Positions 25,791 through 41,100 of a stretch of 64,000 nt of DNA are shown here, piece by piece. Under the pieces are notes generated by a model that was not told the DNA's origin, made no database searches, and worked only from the letters and a program-made list of their open reading frames with translations. The translations under genes and the position numbers were made by a program. The DNA is taken from positions 248,001-312,000 of the forward strand of contig NW_026614177.1 in assembly GCF_026230105.1 (NCBI RefSeq), given 5' to 3'. This stretch comes from Diorhabda sublineata (Eukaryota > Arthropoda > Insecta > Coleoptera > Chrysomelidae). Numbering within the stretch: the first letter of the stretch is position 1; each line of letters starts with the position of its first letter.

Positions 25791-27229
25791 TGACGAAGTT
25801 AGATGCAAACTCGTTCAAATATATGAGTAATGTTGGAATTCGACTTCAAATTAGGAAGATAGACTTGGAAAATTTTCAATTATTACAAAGTGACAGTTGA
25901 CCTCAATGGGCTTCAATCGATGTTATTCGATGATATCTGACAAAGTTAGATGCAAACTCGTTCAAATATATGAGAAATGTTGGAATTCGACTTCAAATTA
26001 GGAAGATAGACTTGGAAAATTTTCAATTATTACAAAGTGACAGTTGACCTCAATGGGCTTCAATCGATGTTATTCGATGATATCTGAAAAAGTTAGATGC
26101 AAACTCACTCAAATATATGAGAAATGTTGGAATTCGACTTCAAATTAGGAAGATAGACTTTGAAAATTTTCAATTATTACAAAGTGACAGTTGACCTCAA
26201 TGGGCTTCAATCGATGTTATTCGATGATATATGACAAAGTTAGATGCAAACTCGTTCAAATATATGAGAAATGTTGGAATTCGACCTCAAATTAGGAAGA
26301 TAGACTTCGAAAATTTTCAATTATTACAAAGTGACAGTTGACCTCAATGGGATTCAATCGATGTTATTCGATGATATCTGACAAAGTTAGATGCAAACTC
26401 GTTCAAATATATTAGAAATGTTGGAATTCGACTTCAAATTGGGAAGATAGACTTTGAAAATTTTCAAATATTACAAAGTGACAGTTGACCTCAATGGGAT
26501 TCAATCGATGTTATTCGATGATGTCTGACGAAGTTAGATGCAAACTCGTTCAAATATATGAGAAATGTTGGAATTCGACTTCAAATTAGGAAGATAGACT
26601 TGGAAAATTTTCAATTATTACAAAGTGACAGTTGACCTCAATGGGCTTCAATCGATGTTATTCGATGATATCTGACAAAGTTAGATGCAAACTCGTTCAA
26701 ATATATGAGAAATGTTGGAATTCGACTTCAAATTAGGAAGATAGACTTGGAAAATTTTCAATTATTACAAAGTGACAGTTGACCTCAATGGGCTTCAATC
26801 GATGTTATTCGATGATATATGAAAAAGTTAGATGCAAACTCTCTCAAATATATGAGAAATGTTGGAGTTCGACTTCAAATTAGGAAGATAGACTTTGAAA
26901 ATTTTCAATTATTACAAAGTGACAGTTGACCTCAATGGGCTTCGATCGATGTTATTCGATGATATCTGACAAAGTTAGATGCAAACTCGTTCAAATATAT
27001 GAGAAATGTTGGAATTCGACTTCAAATTAGGAAGATAGACTTGGAAAATTTTCAATTATTACAAAGTGACAGTTGACCTCAATGGGCTTCAATCGATGTT
27101 ATTCGATGATATCTGAAAAAGTTAGATGCAAACTCACTCAAATATATGAGAAATGTTGGAGTTCGACTTCAAATTAGGAAGATAGACTTTGAAAATTTTC
27201 AATTATTACAAAGTGACAGTTGACCTCAA

Positions 27230-30200
27230 TGGGCTTCAATCGATGTTATTCGATGATATATGACAAAGTTAGATGCAAACTCGTTCAAATATATGAGAAA
27301 TGTTGGAATTCGACTTCAAATTAGGAAGATAGACTTGGAAAATTTTCAATTATTACAAAGTGACAGTTGACCTCAATGGGCTTCAATCGATGTTATTCGA
27401 TGATATCTGACAAAGTTAGATGCAAACTCGTTCAAATATATTAGAAATGTTGGAATTCGACTTCAAATTAGGAAGATAGACTTCGAAAATTTTCAATTAT
27501 TACAAAGTGACAGTTGACCTCAATAGGCTTCAATCGATGTTATTCGATGATATCTGACAAAGTTAGATGCAAACTCACTCAAATATATGAGAAATGTTGA
27601 AATTCGACTTCAAATTAGGAAGATAGACTTTGAAAATTTTCAATTATTACAAAGTGACAGTTGACCTCAATGGGATTCAATCGATGTTATTCGATGATAT
27701 CTGACAAAGTTAGATGCAAACTCGTTCAAATATATTAGAAATGTTGGAATTCGACTTCAAATTAGGAAGATAGACTTTGAAAATTTTCAAATATTACAAA
27801 GTGACAGTTGACCTCAATGGGATTCAATCGATGTTATTCGATGATATCTGACGAAGTTAGATGCAAACTCGTTCAAATATATGAGTAATGTTGGAATTCG
27901 ACTTCAAATTAGGAAGATAGACTTGGAAAATTTTCAATTATTACAAAGTGACAGTTGACCTCAATGGGCTTCAATCGATGTTATTCGATGATATCTGACA
28001 AAGTTAGATGCAAACTCGTTCAAATATATGAGAAATGTTGGAATTCGACTTCAAATTAGGAAGATAGACTTGGAAAATTTTCAATTATTACAAAGTGACA
28101 GTTGACCTCAATGGGCTTCAATCGATGTTATTCGATGATATCTGAAAAAGTTAGATGCAAACTCACTCAAATATATGAGAAATGTTGGAATTCGACTTCA
28201 AATTAGGAAGATAGACTTGGAAAATTTTCAATTATTACAAAGTGACAGTTGACCTCAATGGGCTTCAATCGATGTTATTCGATGATATCTGACAAAGTTA
28301 GATGCAAACTCGTTCAAATATATTAGAAATGTTGGAATTCGACTTCAAATTTGGAGGATAGACTTTGAAAATTTTCAATTATTACAAAGTGACAGTTGAC
28401 CTCAATGGGCTTCAATCGATGTTACTCGATGATATATGACAAAGTTAGATGCAAACTCGTTCAAATATATTAGAAATGTTGGAGTTCGACTTCAAATTAG
28501 GAAGATAGACTTTGAAAATTTTCAATTATTACAAAGTGACAGTTGACCTCAATGGGCTTCAATCGATGTTATTCGATGATATATGACAAAGTTAGATGCA
28601 AACTCGTTCAAATATATGAGGAATGTTGGAATTCGACTTCAAATTAGGAAGATAGACTTTGAAAATTTTCAATTATTACAAAGTGACAGTTGACCTCAAT
28701 GGGCTTCAATCGATGTTATTCGATGATATATGACAAAGTTAGATGCAAACTCGTTCAAATATATGAGAAATGTTGGAATTCGACTTCAAATTAGGAAGAT
28801 AGACTTGGAAAATTTTCAATTATTACAAAGTGACAGTTGACCTCAATGGGCTTCAATCGATGTTATTCGATGATATCTGACAAAGTTAGATGCAAACTCG
28901 TTCAAATATATTAGAAATGTTGGAATTCGACTTCAAATTAGGAAGATAGACTTTGAAAATTTTCAATTATTACAAAGTGACAGTTGACCTCAATAGGCTT
29001 CAATCGATGTTATTCGATGATATCTGACAAAGTTAGATGCAAACTCACTCAAATATATGAGAAATGTTGAAATTCGACTTCAAATTAGGAAGATAGACTT
29101 TGAAAATTTTCAATTATTACAAAGTGACAGTTGACCTCAATGGGATTCAATCGATGTTATTCGATGATATCTGACAAAGTTAGATGCAAACTCGTTCAAA
29201 TATATTAGAAATGTTGGAATTCGACTTCAAATTAGGAAGATAGACTTTGAAAATTTTCAAATATTACAAAGTGACAGTTGACCTCAATGGGATTCAATCG
29301 ATGTTATTCGATGATATCTGACGAAGTTAGATGCAAACTCGTTCAAATATATGAGAAATGTTGGAATTCGACTTCAAATTAGGAAGATAGACTTTGAAAA
29401 TTTTCAATTATTACAAAGTGACAGTTGACCTCAATGGGCTTCAATCGATGTTATTCGATGATATCTGACAAAGTTAGATGCAAACTCGTTCAAATATATG
29501 AGAAATGTTGGAATTCGACCTCAAATTAGGAAGATAGACTTTGAAAATTTTCAATTATTACAAAGTGACAGTTGACCTCAATGGGCTTCAATCGATGTTA
29601 TTCGATGATATCTGACAAAGTTAGATGCGAACTCACTCAAATATATGAGAAATGTTGGAATTCGACTTCAAATTAGGAAGATAGACTTTGAAAATTTTCA
29701 ATTATTACAAAGTGACAGTTGACCTCAATGGGCTTCAATCGATGTTATTCGATGATATCCGACAAAGTTAGATGCAAACTCGTTCAAATATATGAGAAAT
29801 GTTGGAATTCGACTTCAAATTAGGAAGATAGACTTTGAAAATTTTCAAATATTACAAAGTGACAGTTGACCTCAATGGGATTCAATCGATGTTATTCGAT
29901 GATATCTGACGAAGTTAGATGCAAACTCGTTCAAATATATGAGTAATGTTGGAATTCGACTTCAAATTAGGAAGATAGACTTGGAAAATTTTCAATTATT
30001 ACAAAGTGACAGTTGACCTCAATGGGCTTCAATCGATGTTATTCGATGATATCTGACAAAGTTAGATGCAAACTCGTTCAAATATATGAGAAATGTTGGA
30101 ATTCGACTTCAAATTAGGAAGATAGACTTGGAAAATTTTCAATTATTACAAAGTGACAGTTGACCTCAATGGGCTTCAATCGATGTTATTCGATGATATC

Positions 30201-31680
30201 TGAAAAAGTTAGATGCAAACTCACTCAAATATATGAGAAATGTTGGAGTTCGACTTCAAATTAGGAAGATAGACTTTGAAAATTTTCAATTATTACAAAG
30301 TGACAGTTGACCTCAATGGGCTTCAATCGATGTTATTCGATGATATATGACAAAGTTAGATGCAAACTCGTTCAAATATATGAGAAATGTTGGAATTCGA
30401 CTTCAAATTAGGAAGATAGACTTGGAAAATTTTCAATTATTACAAAGTGACAGTTGACCTCAATGGGCTTCAATCGATGTTATTCGATGATATCTGACAA
30501 AGTTAGATGCAAACTCGTTCAAATATATTAGAAATGTTGGAATTCGACTTCAAATTAGGAAGATAGACTTCGAAAATTTTCAATTATTACAAAGTGACAG
30601 TTGACCTCAATAGGCTTCAATCGATGTTATTCGATGATATCTGACAAAGTTAGATGCAAACTCACTCAAATATATGAGAAATGTTGAAATTCGACTTCAA
30701 ATTAGGAAGATAGACTTTGAAAATTTTCAATTATTACAAAGTGACAGTTGACCTCAATGGGCTTCAATCGATGTTATTCGATGATATCTGACAAAGTTAG
30801 ATGCGAACTCACTTAAATATATGAGAAATGTTGAAATTCGACCTCAAATTAGGAAGGTAGACTTTGAAAATTTTCAATTATTATAAAGTGACAGTTGACC
30901 TCAATGGGCTTCAATCGATGTTATTCGATGATATATGACAAAGTTAGATGCAAACTCGTTCAAATATATGAGAAATGTTGGAATTCGACTTCAAATTAGG
31001 AAGATAGACTTGGAAAATTTTCAATTATTACAAAGTGACAGTTGACCTCAATGGGCTTCAATCGATGTTATTCGATGATATCTGACAAAGTTAGATGCAA
31101 ACTCGTTCAAATATATTAGAAATGTTGGAATTCGACTTCAAATTAGGAAGATAGACTTTGAAAATTTTCAATTATTACAAAGTGACAGTTGACCTCAATA
31201 GGCTTCAATCGATGTTATTCGATGATATCTGACAAAGTTAGATGCAAACTCACTCAAATATATGAGAAATGTTGAAATTCGACTTCAAATTAGGAAGATA
31301 GACTTTGAAAATTTTCAATTATTACAAAGTGACAGTTGACCTCAATGGGATTCAATCGATGTTATTCGATGATATCTGACAAAGTTAGATGCAAACTCGT
31401 TCAAATATATTAGAAATGTTGGAATTCGACTTCAAATTAGGAAGATAGACTTTGAAAATTTTCAAATATTACAAAGTGACAGTTGACCTCAATGGGATTC
31501 AATCGATGTTATTCGATGATATCTGACGAAGTTAGATGCAAACTCGTTCAAATATATTAGAAATGTTGGAATTCGACTTCAAATTAGGAAGATAGACTTT
31601 GAAAATTTTCAAATATTACAAAGTGACAGTTGACCTCAATGGGATTCAATCGATGTTATTCGATGATATCTGACGAAGTT
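27230..31680 (+). repeat. Recurring cassette marked by ATATGAC and CTCAATAGG
   Basis: A run of monomers recurs in the order ATATGAC-CGTTC-ACTTGG, ATATTAG, CTCAATAGG-CACTC-GAAATT, GGGATTC-ATATTAG, TCAAATATT-GGGATTC-GACGAAG. The CAATAGG marker lies at 27,521, 28,991, 30,608 and 31,196, giving spacings of 10, 11 and 4 monomers. The third copy is cut short after the CTCAATAGG monomer, which is followed by GGGCTTC and the AAGGTAGAC monomer instead. ATGAGTAATG markers at 25,823, 27,881 and 29,939 are spaced exactly 14 monomers, although the similarity between those intervals is only partial. Confidence 0.7.
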
Positions 31681-32069
31681 AGATGCAAACTCGTTCAAAT
31701 ATATGAGAAATGTTGGAATTCGACTTCAAATTAGGAAGATAGACTTTGAAAATTTTCAATTATTACAAAGTGACAGTTGACCTCAATGGGCTTCAATCGA
31801 TGTTATTCGATGATATCTGACAAAGTTAGATGCAAACTCGTTCAAATATATGAGAAATGTTGGAATTCGACCTCAAATTAGGAAGATAGACTTTGAAAAT
31901 TTTCAATTATTACAAAGTGACAGTTGACCTCAATGGGCTTCAATCGATGTTATTCGATGATATCTGACAAAGTTAGATGCGAACTCACTCAAATATATGA
32001 GAAATGTTGGAATTCGACTTCAAATTAGGAAGATAGACTTTGAAAATTTTCAATTATTACAAAGTGACA

Positions 32070-33450
32070 GTTGACCTCAATGGGCTTCAATCGATGTTAT
32101 TCGATGATATCCGACAAAGTTAGATGCAAACTCGTTCAAATATATGAGAAATGTTGGAATTCGACTTCAAATTAGGAAGATAGACTTTGAAAATTTTCAA
32201 TTATTACAAAGTGACAGTTGACCTCAATGGGATTCAATCGATGTTATTCGATGATATCTGACGAAGTTAGATGCAAACTCGTTCAAATATATGAGAAATG
32301 TTGGAATTCGACTTCAAATTAGGAAGATAGACTTTGAAAATTTCCAAATATTACAAAGTGACAGTTGACCTCAATGGGATTCAATCGATGTTATTCGATG
32401 ATATCTGACGAAGTTAGATGCAAACTCGTTCAAATATATGAGAAATGTTGGAATTCGACTTCAAATTAGGAAGATAGACTTTGAAAATTTTCAATTATTA
32501 CAAAGTGACAGTTGACCTCAATGGGCTTCAATCGATGTTATTCGATGATATCTGACAAAGCTAGATGCAAACTCGTTCAAATATATGAGAAATGTTGGAA
32601 TTCGACTTCAAATTAGGAAGATAGACTTGGAAAATTTTCAATTATTACAAAGTGACAGTTGACCTCAATGGGCTTCAATCGATGTTATTCGATGATATCT
32701 GACAAAGTTAGATGCAAACTCGTTCAAATATATGAGAAATGTTGGAATTCGACTTCAAATTAGGAAGATAGACTTGGAAAATTTTCAATTATTACAAAGT
32801 GACAGTTGACCTCAATGGGCTTCAATCGATGTTATTCGATGATATCTGACAAAGTTAGATGCAAACTCGTTCAAATATATTAGAAATGTTGGAATTCGAC
32901 TTCAAATTAGGAAGATAGACTTTGAAAATTTTCAATTATTACAAAGTGACAGTTGACCTCAATGGGCTTCAATCGATGTTATTCGATGATATCCGACAAA
33001 GTTAGATGCAAACTCGTTCAAATATATGAGAAATGTTGGAATTCGACTTCAAATTAGGAAGATAGACTTTGAAAATTTTCAATTATTACAAAGTGACAGT
33101 TGACCTCAATGGGATTCAATCGATGTTATTCGATGATATCTGACGAAGTTAGATGCAAACTCGTTCAAATATATGAGAAATGTTGGAATTCGACTTCAAA
33201 TTAGGAAGATAGACTTTGAAAATTTCCAAATATTACAAAGTGACAGTTGACCTCAATGGGATTCAATCGATGTTATTCGATGATATCTGACGAAGTTAGA
33301 TGCAAACTCGTTCAAATATATGAGAAATGTTGGAATTCGACTTCAAATTAGGAAGATAGACTTTGAAAATTTTCAATTATTACAAAGTGACAGTTGACCT
33401 CAATGGGCTTCAATCGATGTTATTCGATGATATCTGACAAAGTTAGATGC
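32070..33450 (+). repeat. 6-monomer (882-bp) higher-order repeat, two copies
   Basis: GAAAATTTCC lies at 32,336 and 33,218, and ATATCCGAC near 32,109 and 32,991. Both pairs are 882 bp apart (6 x 147). The order between them (GGGATTC-GACGAAG monomers, then an ACAAAGCTAG or ordinary monomer, then ACTTGG monomers) is shared with small differences. The GAAAATTTCC monomer corresponds to the one at 2,649 in block A, 30,569 bp away from the second copy. Confidence 0.8.
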
Positions 33451-36400
33451 AAACTCGTTCAAATATATGAGAAATGTTGGAGTTCGACTTCAAATTAGGA
33501 AGATAGACTTTGAAAATTTTCAATTATTACAAAGTGACAGTTGACCTCAATGGGCTTCAATCGATGTTATTCGATGATATCTGACAAAGTTAGATGCAAA
33601 CTCGTTCAAATATATGAGAAATGTTGGAGTTCGACTTCAAATTAGGAAGATAGACTTTGAAAATTTTCAATTATTACAAAGTGACAGTTGACCTCAATGG
33701 GCTTCAATCGATGTTATTCGATGATATCTGACAAAGTTAGATGCAAACTTGTTCAAATATATGAGAAATGTTGGAATTCGACTTCAAATTAGGAAGATAG
33801 ACTTGGAAAATTTTCAATTATTACAAAGTGACAGTTGACCTCAATGGGCTTCAATCGATGTTATTCGATGATATCTGACAAAGTTAGATGCAAACTCGTT
33901 CAAATATATTAGAAATGTTGGAATTCGACTTCAAATTAGGAAGATAGACTTTGAAAATTTTCAATTATTACAAAGTGACAGTTGACCTCAATGGGCTTCA
34001 ATCGATGTTATTCGATGATATCTGACAAAGTTAGATGCAAACTCACTCAAATATATGAGAAATGTTGAAATTCGACTTCAAATTAGGAAGATAGACTTTG
34101 AAAATTTTCAAATATTACAAAGTGATAGTTGACCTCAATGGGCTTCAATCGATGTTATTCGATGATATCTGACAAAGCTAGATGCAAACTCGTTCAAATA
34201 TATGAGAAATGTTGGAGTTCGACTTCAAATTAGGAAGATAGACTTTGAAAATTTTCAATTATTACAAAGTGACAGTTGACCTCAATGGGCTTCAATCGAT
34301 GTTATTCGATGATATCTGAAAAAGTTAGATGCAAACTCACTCAAATATATGAGAAATGTTGGAGTTCGACTTCAAATTAGGAAGATAGACTTTGAAAATT
34401 TTCAATTATTACAAAGTGACAGTTGACCTCAATGGGCTTCAATCGATGTTATTCGATGATATCTGACAAAGTTAGATGCAAACTCGTTCAAATATATGAG
34501 AAATGTTGGAATTCGACTTCAAATTAGGAAGATAGACTTGGAAAATTTTCAATTATTACAAAGTGACAGTTGACCTCAATGGGCTTCAATCGATGTTATT
34601 CGATGATATCTGACAAAGTTAGATGCAAACTCGTTCAAATATATTAGAAATGTTGGAATTCGACTTCAAATTAGGAAGATAGACTTTGAAAATTTTCAAT
34701 TATTACAAAGTGACAGTTGACCTCAATGGGCTTCAATCGATGTTATTCGATGATATCTGACAAAGTTAGATGCAAACTCACTCAAATATATGAGAAATGT
34801 TGGAGTTCGACTTCAAATTAGGAAGATAGACTTTGAAAATTTTCAATTATTACAAAGTGACAGTTGACCTCAATGGGCTTCAATCGATGTTATTCGATGA
34901 TATCTGACAAAGTTAGATGCAAACTCGTTCAAATATATGAGAAATGTTGGAATTCGACTTCAAATTAGGAAGATAGACTTTGAAAATTTTCAATTATTAC
35001 AAAGTGACAGTTGACCTCAATGGGCTTCAATCGATTTATTCGATGATATCTGACAAAGTTAGATGCAAACTTGTTCAAATATATGAGAAATGTTGGAATT
35101 CGACTTCAAATTAGGAAGATAGACTTGGAAAATTTTCAATTATTACAAAGTGACAGTTGACCTCAATGGGCTTCAATCGATGTTATTCGATGATATCTGA
35201 CAAAGTTAGATGCAAACTCGTTCAAATATATTAGAAATGTTGGAATTCGACTTCAAATTAGGAAGATAGACTTTGAAAATTTTCAATTATTACAAAGTGA
35301 CAGTTGACCTCAATGGGATTCAATCGATGTTATTCGATGATATCTGACGAAGTTAGATGCAAACTCGTTCAAATATATGAGAAATGTTGAGGTTCGACTT
35401 CAAATTAGGAAGATAGACTTTGAAAATTTTCAATTATTACAAAGTGACAGTTGACCTCAATGGGCTTCAATCGATGTTATTCGATGATATCTGACAAAGT
35501 TAAATGCAAACTTGTTCAAATATATGAGAAATGTTGGAATTCGACTTCAAATTAGGAAGATAGACTTGGAAAATTTTCAATTATTACAAAGTGACAGTTG
35601 ACCTCAATGGGCTTCAATCGATGTTATTCGATGATATCTGACAAAGTTAGATGCAAACTCGTTCAAATATATTAGAAATGTTGGAATTCGACTTCAAATT
35701 AGGAAGATAGACTTTGAAAATTTTCAATTATTACAAAGTGACAGTTGACCTCAATGGGCTTCAATCGATGTTATTCGATGATATCTGACAAAGTTAGATG
35801 CAAACTCACTCAAATATATGAGAAATGTTGAAATTCGACTTCAAATTAGGAAGATAGACTTTGAAAATTTTCAAATATTACAAAGTGATAGTTGACCTCA
35901 ATGGGCTTCAATCGATGTTATTCGATGATATCTGACAAAGCTAGATGCAAACTCGTTCAAATATATGAGAAATGTTGGAATTCGACTTCAAATTAGGAAG
36001 ATAGACTTGGAAAATTTTCAATTATTACAAAGTGACAGTTGACCTCAATGGGCTTCAATCGATGTTATTCGATGATATCTGACAAAGTTAGATGCAAACT
36101 CGTTCAAATATATGAGAAATGTTGGAATTCGACTTCAAATTAGGAAGATAGACTTGGAAAATTTTCAATTATTACAAAGTGACAGTTGACCTCAATGGGC
36201 TTCAATCGATGTTATTCGATGATATCTGAAAAAGTTAGATGCAAACTCACTCAAATATATGAGAAATGTTGGAATTCGACTTCAAATTAGGAAGATAGAC
36301 TTTGAAAATTTTCAATTATTACAAAGTGACAGTTGACCTCAATGGGCTTCAATCGATGTTATTCGATGATATCCGACAAAGTTAGATGCAAACTCGTTCA

Positions 36401-38140
36401 AATATATGAGAAATGTTGGAATTCGACTTCAAATTAGGAAGATAGACTTGGAAAATTTTCAATTATTACAAAGTGACAGTTGACCTCAATGGGCTTCAAT
36501 CGATGTTATTCGATGATATCTGACAAAGTTAGATGCAAACTCGTTCAAATATATGAGAAATGTTGGAATTCGACTTCAAATTAGGAAGATAGACTTGGAA
36601 AATTTTCAATTATTACAAAGTGACAGTTGACCTCAATGGGCTTCAATCGATGTTATTCGATGATATCTGACAAAGTTAGATGCAAACTCGTTCAAATATA
36701 TGAGAAATGTTGGAATTCGACTTCAAATTAGGAAGATAGACTTGGAAAATTTTCAATTATTACAAAGTGACAGTTGACCTCAATGGGCTTCAATCGATGT
36801 TATTCGATGATATCTGACAAAGTTAGATGCAAACTCGTTCAAATATATTAGAAATGTTGGAATTCGACTTCAAATTAGGAAGATAGACTTTGAAAATTTT
36901 CAATTATTACAAAGTGACAGTTGACCTCAATGGGATTCAATCGATGTTATTCGATGATATCTGACGAAGTTAGATGCAAACTCACTCAAATATATGAGAA
37001 ATGTTGAAATTCGACTTCAAATTAGGAAGATAGACTTGGAAAATTTTCAATTATTACAAAGTGACAGTTGACCTCAATTGGCTTCAATCGATGTTATTCG
37101 ATGATATCTGACAAAGTTAGATGCAAACTTGTTCAAATATATGAGAAATGTTGGAATTCGACTTCAAATTAGGAAGATAGACTTGGAAAATTTTCAATTA
37201 TTACAAAGTGACAGTTGACCTCAATGGGCTTCAATCGATGTTATTCGATGATATCTGACAAAGTTGGATGCAAACTCGTTCAAATATATTAGAAATGTTG
37301 GAATTCGACTTCAAATTAGGAAGATAGACTTTAAAAATTTTCAATTATTACAAAGTGACAGTTGACCTCAATGGGATTCAATCGATGTTATTCGATGATA
37401 TCTGACGAAGTTAGATGCAAACTCACTCAAATATATGAGAAATGTTGAAATTCGACTTCAAATTAGGAAGATAGACTTTGAAAATTTTCAATTATTACAA
37501 AGTGACAGTTGACCTCAATGGGCTTCAATCGATGTTATTCGATGATATCTGACAAAGTTAGATGCAAACTCACTCAAATATATGAGAAATGTTGAAATTC
37601 GACTTCAAATTAGGAAGATAGACTTTGAAAATTTTCAATTATTACAAAGTGACAGTTGACCTCAATGGGATTCAATCGATGTTATTCGATGATATCTGAC
37701 AAAGTTAGATGCAAACTCGTTCAAATATATGAGAAATGTTGGAATTCGACTTCAAATTAGGAAGATAGACTTGGAAAATTTTCAATTATTACAAAGTGAC
37801 AGTTGACCTCAATGGGCTTCAATCGATGTTATTCGATGATATCTGACAAAGTTAGATGCAAACTCACTCAAATAAATGAGAAATGTTGAAATTCGACTTC
37901 AAATTAGGAAGATAGACTTTGAAAATTTTCAAATATTACAAAGTGACAGTTGACTTCAATGGGCTTCAATCGATGTTATTCGATGATATCTGACAAAGTT
38001 AGATGCAAACTCGTTCAAATATATGAGAAATGTTGGAATTCGACTTCAAATTAGGAAGATAGACTTGGAAAATTTTCAATTATTACAAAGTGACAGTTGA
38101 CCTCAATGGGCTTCAATCGATGTTATTCGATGTTATATGA
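33218..38140 (+). repeat. Segment colinear with 2.65-8.0 kb
   Basis: The order GAAAATTTCC, two GGAGTT monomers, CTTGTTC-ACTTGG, ATATTAG, CACTC, then TCAAATATT-AGTGATAG-ACAAAGCTAG runs from 33,218 to 34,178, matching 2,649 to 3,609 at a 30,569-bp offset. ATGATATCCG at 36,366 matches 5,504 (30,862 bp). TCAAATAAAT at 37,868 matches 7,741 (30,127 bp). Within this segment the AGTGATAG-ACAAAGCTAG pair occurs twice (34,178 and 35,941, 12 monomers minus one base apart), so block A2 has its own local expansion that block A lacks. Confidence 0.75.
35030..35039 (+). other. 1-bp deletion allele ATCGATTTAT in block A2
   Basis: This is the same shortened ClaI-region allele as at 12,251 and 12,838, again in a monomer with CTTGTTC and ending in ACTTGG. 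It shifts the register by one base. Confidence 0.9.
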
Positions 38141-41100
38141 AAAAGTTAGATGCAAACACACTCAAATATATGAGAAATGTTGGAATTCGACTTCAAATTA
38201 GGAAGATAGACTTTGAAAATTTTCAATTATTACAAAGTGACAGTTGACCTCAATGGGCTTCAATCGATGTTATTCGATGATATCTGACAAAGTTAGATGC
38301 AAACTCGTTCAAATATATGAGAAATGTTGGAATTCGACTTCAAATTAGGAAGATAGACTTGGAAAATTTTCAAATATTACAAAGTGACAGTTGACCTCAA
38401 TGGGCTTCAATCGATGTTATTCGATGATATCTGACAAAGTTAGATGCAAACTCGTTCAAATATATTAGAAATGTTGGAATTCGACTTCAAATTAGGAAGA
38501 TAGACTTGGAAAATTTTCAATTATTACAAAGTGACAGTTGACCTCAATGGGCTTCAATCGATGTTATTCGATGATATCTGACAAAGTTAGATGCAAACTC
38601 ACTCAAATATATGAGAAATGTTGAAATTCGACTTCAAATTAGGAAGATAGACTTTGAAAATTTTCAATTATTACAAAGTGACAGTTGACCTCAATGGGAT
38701 TCAATCGATGTTATTCGATGATATCTGACAAAGTTAGATGCAAACTCACTCAAATATATGAGAAATGTTGAAATTCGACTTCAAATTAGGAAGATAGACT
38801 TTGAAAATTTTCAATTATTACAAAGTGACAGTTGACCTCAATGGGATTCAATCGATGTTATTCGATGATATCTGACGAAGTTAGATGCAAACTCACTCAA
38901 ATATATGAGAAATGTTGAAATTCGACTTCAAATTAGGAAGATAGACTTGGAAAATTTTCAATTATTACAAAGTGACAGTTGACCTCAATGGGCTTCAATC
39001 GATGTTATTCGATGATATCTGACAAAGTTAGATGCAAACTCGTTCAAATATATTAGAAATGTTGGACTTCGACTTCAAATTAGGAAGATAGACTTTGAAA
39101 ATTTTCAATTATTACAAAGTGACAGTTGACCTCAATGGGCTTCAATCGATGTTATTCGATGATATCTGAAAAAGTTAGATGCAAACTCGTTCAAATATAT
39201 GAGAAATGTTGGAATTCGACTTCAAATTAGGAAGATAGACTTGGAAAATTTTCAATTATTACAAAGTGACAGTTGACCTCAATGGGCTTCAATCGATGTT
39301 ATTCGATGATATCTGACAAAGTTAGATGCAAACTCGTTCAAATATATGAGAAATGTTGGAATTCGACTTCAAATTAGGAAGATAGACTTGGAAAATTTTC
39401 AATTATTACAAAGTGACAGTTGACCTCAATGGGCTTCAATCGATGTTATTCGATGATATCTGACAAAGTTAGATGCAAACTCACTCAAATATATGAGAAA
39501 TGTTGAAATTCGACTTCAAATTAGGAAGATAGACTTTGAAAATTTTCAATTATTACAAAGTGACAGTTGACCTCAATGGGCTTCAATCGATGTTATTCGA
39601 TGATATCTGACAAAGTTAGATGCAAACTCACTCAAATATATGAGAAATGTTGAAATTCGACTTCAAATTAGGAAGATAGACTTTGAAAATTTTCAATTAT
39701 TACAAAGTGACAGTTGACCTCAATGGGATTCAATCGATGTTATTCGATGTTATATGAAAAAGTTAGATGCAAACACACTCAAATATATGAGAAATGTTGG
39801 AATTCGACTTCAAATTAGGAAGATAGACTTTGAAAATTTTCAATTATTACAAAGTGACAGTTGACCTCAATGGGCTTCAATCGATGTTATTCGATGATAT
39901 CTGACAAAGTTAGATGCAAACTCGTTCAAATATATGAGAAATGTTGGAATTCGACTTCAAATTAGGAAGATAGACTTGGAAAATTTTCAAATATTACAAA
40001 GTGACAGTTGACCTCAATGGGCTTCAATCGATGTTATTCGATGATATCTGACAAAGTTAGATGCAAACTCGTTCAAATATATTAGAAATGTTGGAATTCG
40101 ACTTCAAATTAGGAAGATAGACTTGGAAAATTTTCAATTATTACAAAGTGACAGTTGACCTCAATGGGCTTCAATCGATGTTATTCGATGATATCTGACA
40201 AAGTTAGATGCAAACTCACTCAAATATATGAGAAATGTTGAAATTCGACTTCAAATTAGGAAGATAGACTTTGAAAATTTTCAATTATTACAAAGTGACA
40301 GTTGACCTCAATGGGATTCAATCGATGTTATTCGATGATATCTGACAAAGTTAGATGCAAACTCACTCAAATATATGAGAAATGTTGAAATTCGACTTCA
40401 AATTAGGAAGATAGACTTTGAAAATTTTCAATTATTACAAAGTGACAGTTGACCTCAATGGGATTCAATCGATGTTATTCGATGATATCTGACGAAGTTA
40501 GATGCAAACTCACTCAAATATATGAGAAATGTTGAAATTCGACTTCAAATTAGGAAGATAGACTTGGAAAATTTTCAATTATTACAAAGTGACAGTTGAC
40601 CTCAATGGGCTTCAATCGATGTTATTCGATGATATCTGACAAAGTTAGATGCAAACTCGTTCAAATATATTAGAAATGTTGGACTTCGACTTCAAATTAG
40701 GAAGATAGACTTTGAAAATTTTCAATTATTACAAAGTGACAGTTGACCTCAATGGGCTTCAATCGATGTTATTCGATGATATCTGAAAAAGTTAGATGCA
40801 AACTCGTTCAAATATATGAGAAATGTTGGAATTCGACTTCAAATTAGGAAGATAGACTTGGAAAATTTTCAATTATTACAAAGTGACAGTTGACCTCAAT
40901 GGGCTTCAATCGATGTTATTCGATGATATCTGACAAAGTTAGATGCAAACTCGTTCAAATATATGAGAAATGTTGGAATTCGACTTCAAATTAGGAAGAT
41001 AGACTTGGAAAATTTTCAATTATTACAAAGTGACAGTTGACCTCAATGGGCTTCAATCGATGTTATTCGATGATATCTGACAAAGTTAGATGCAAACTCA

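Noticed and set aside
25821..29946. A full 14-monomer HOR across 25.8-29.9 kb
   Set aside because: The ATGAGTAATG marker recurs at exactly 2,058 bp twice and the first few following monomers agree, but later monomers differ in order (for example ACTTCG at about 26,306 has no match 2,058 bp on). Only a partial repeat is supported.
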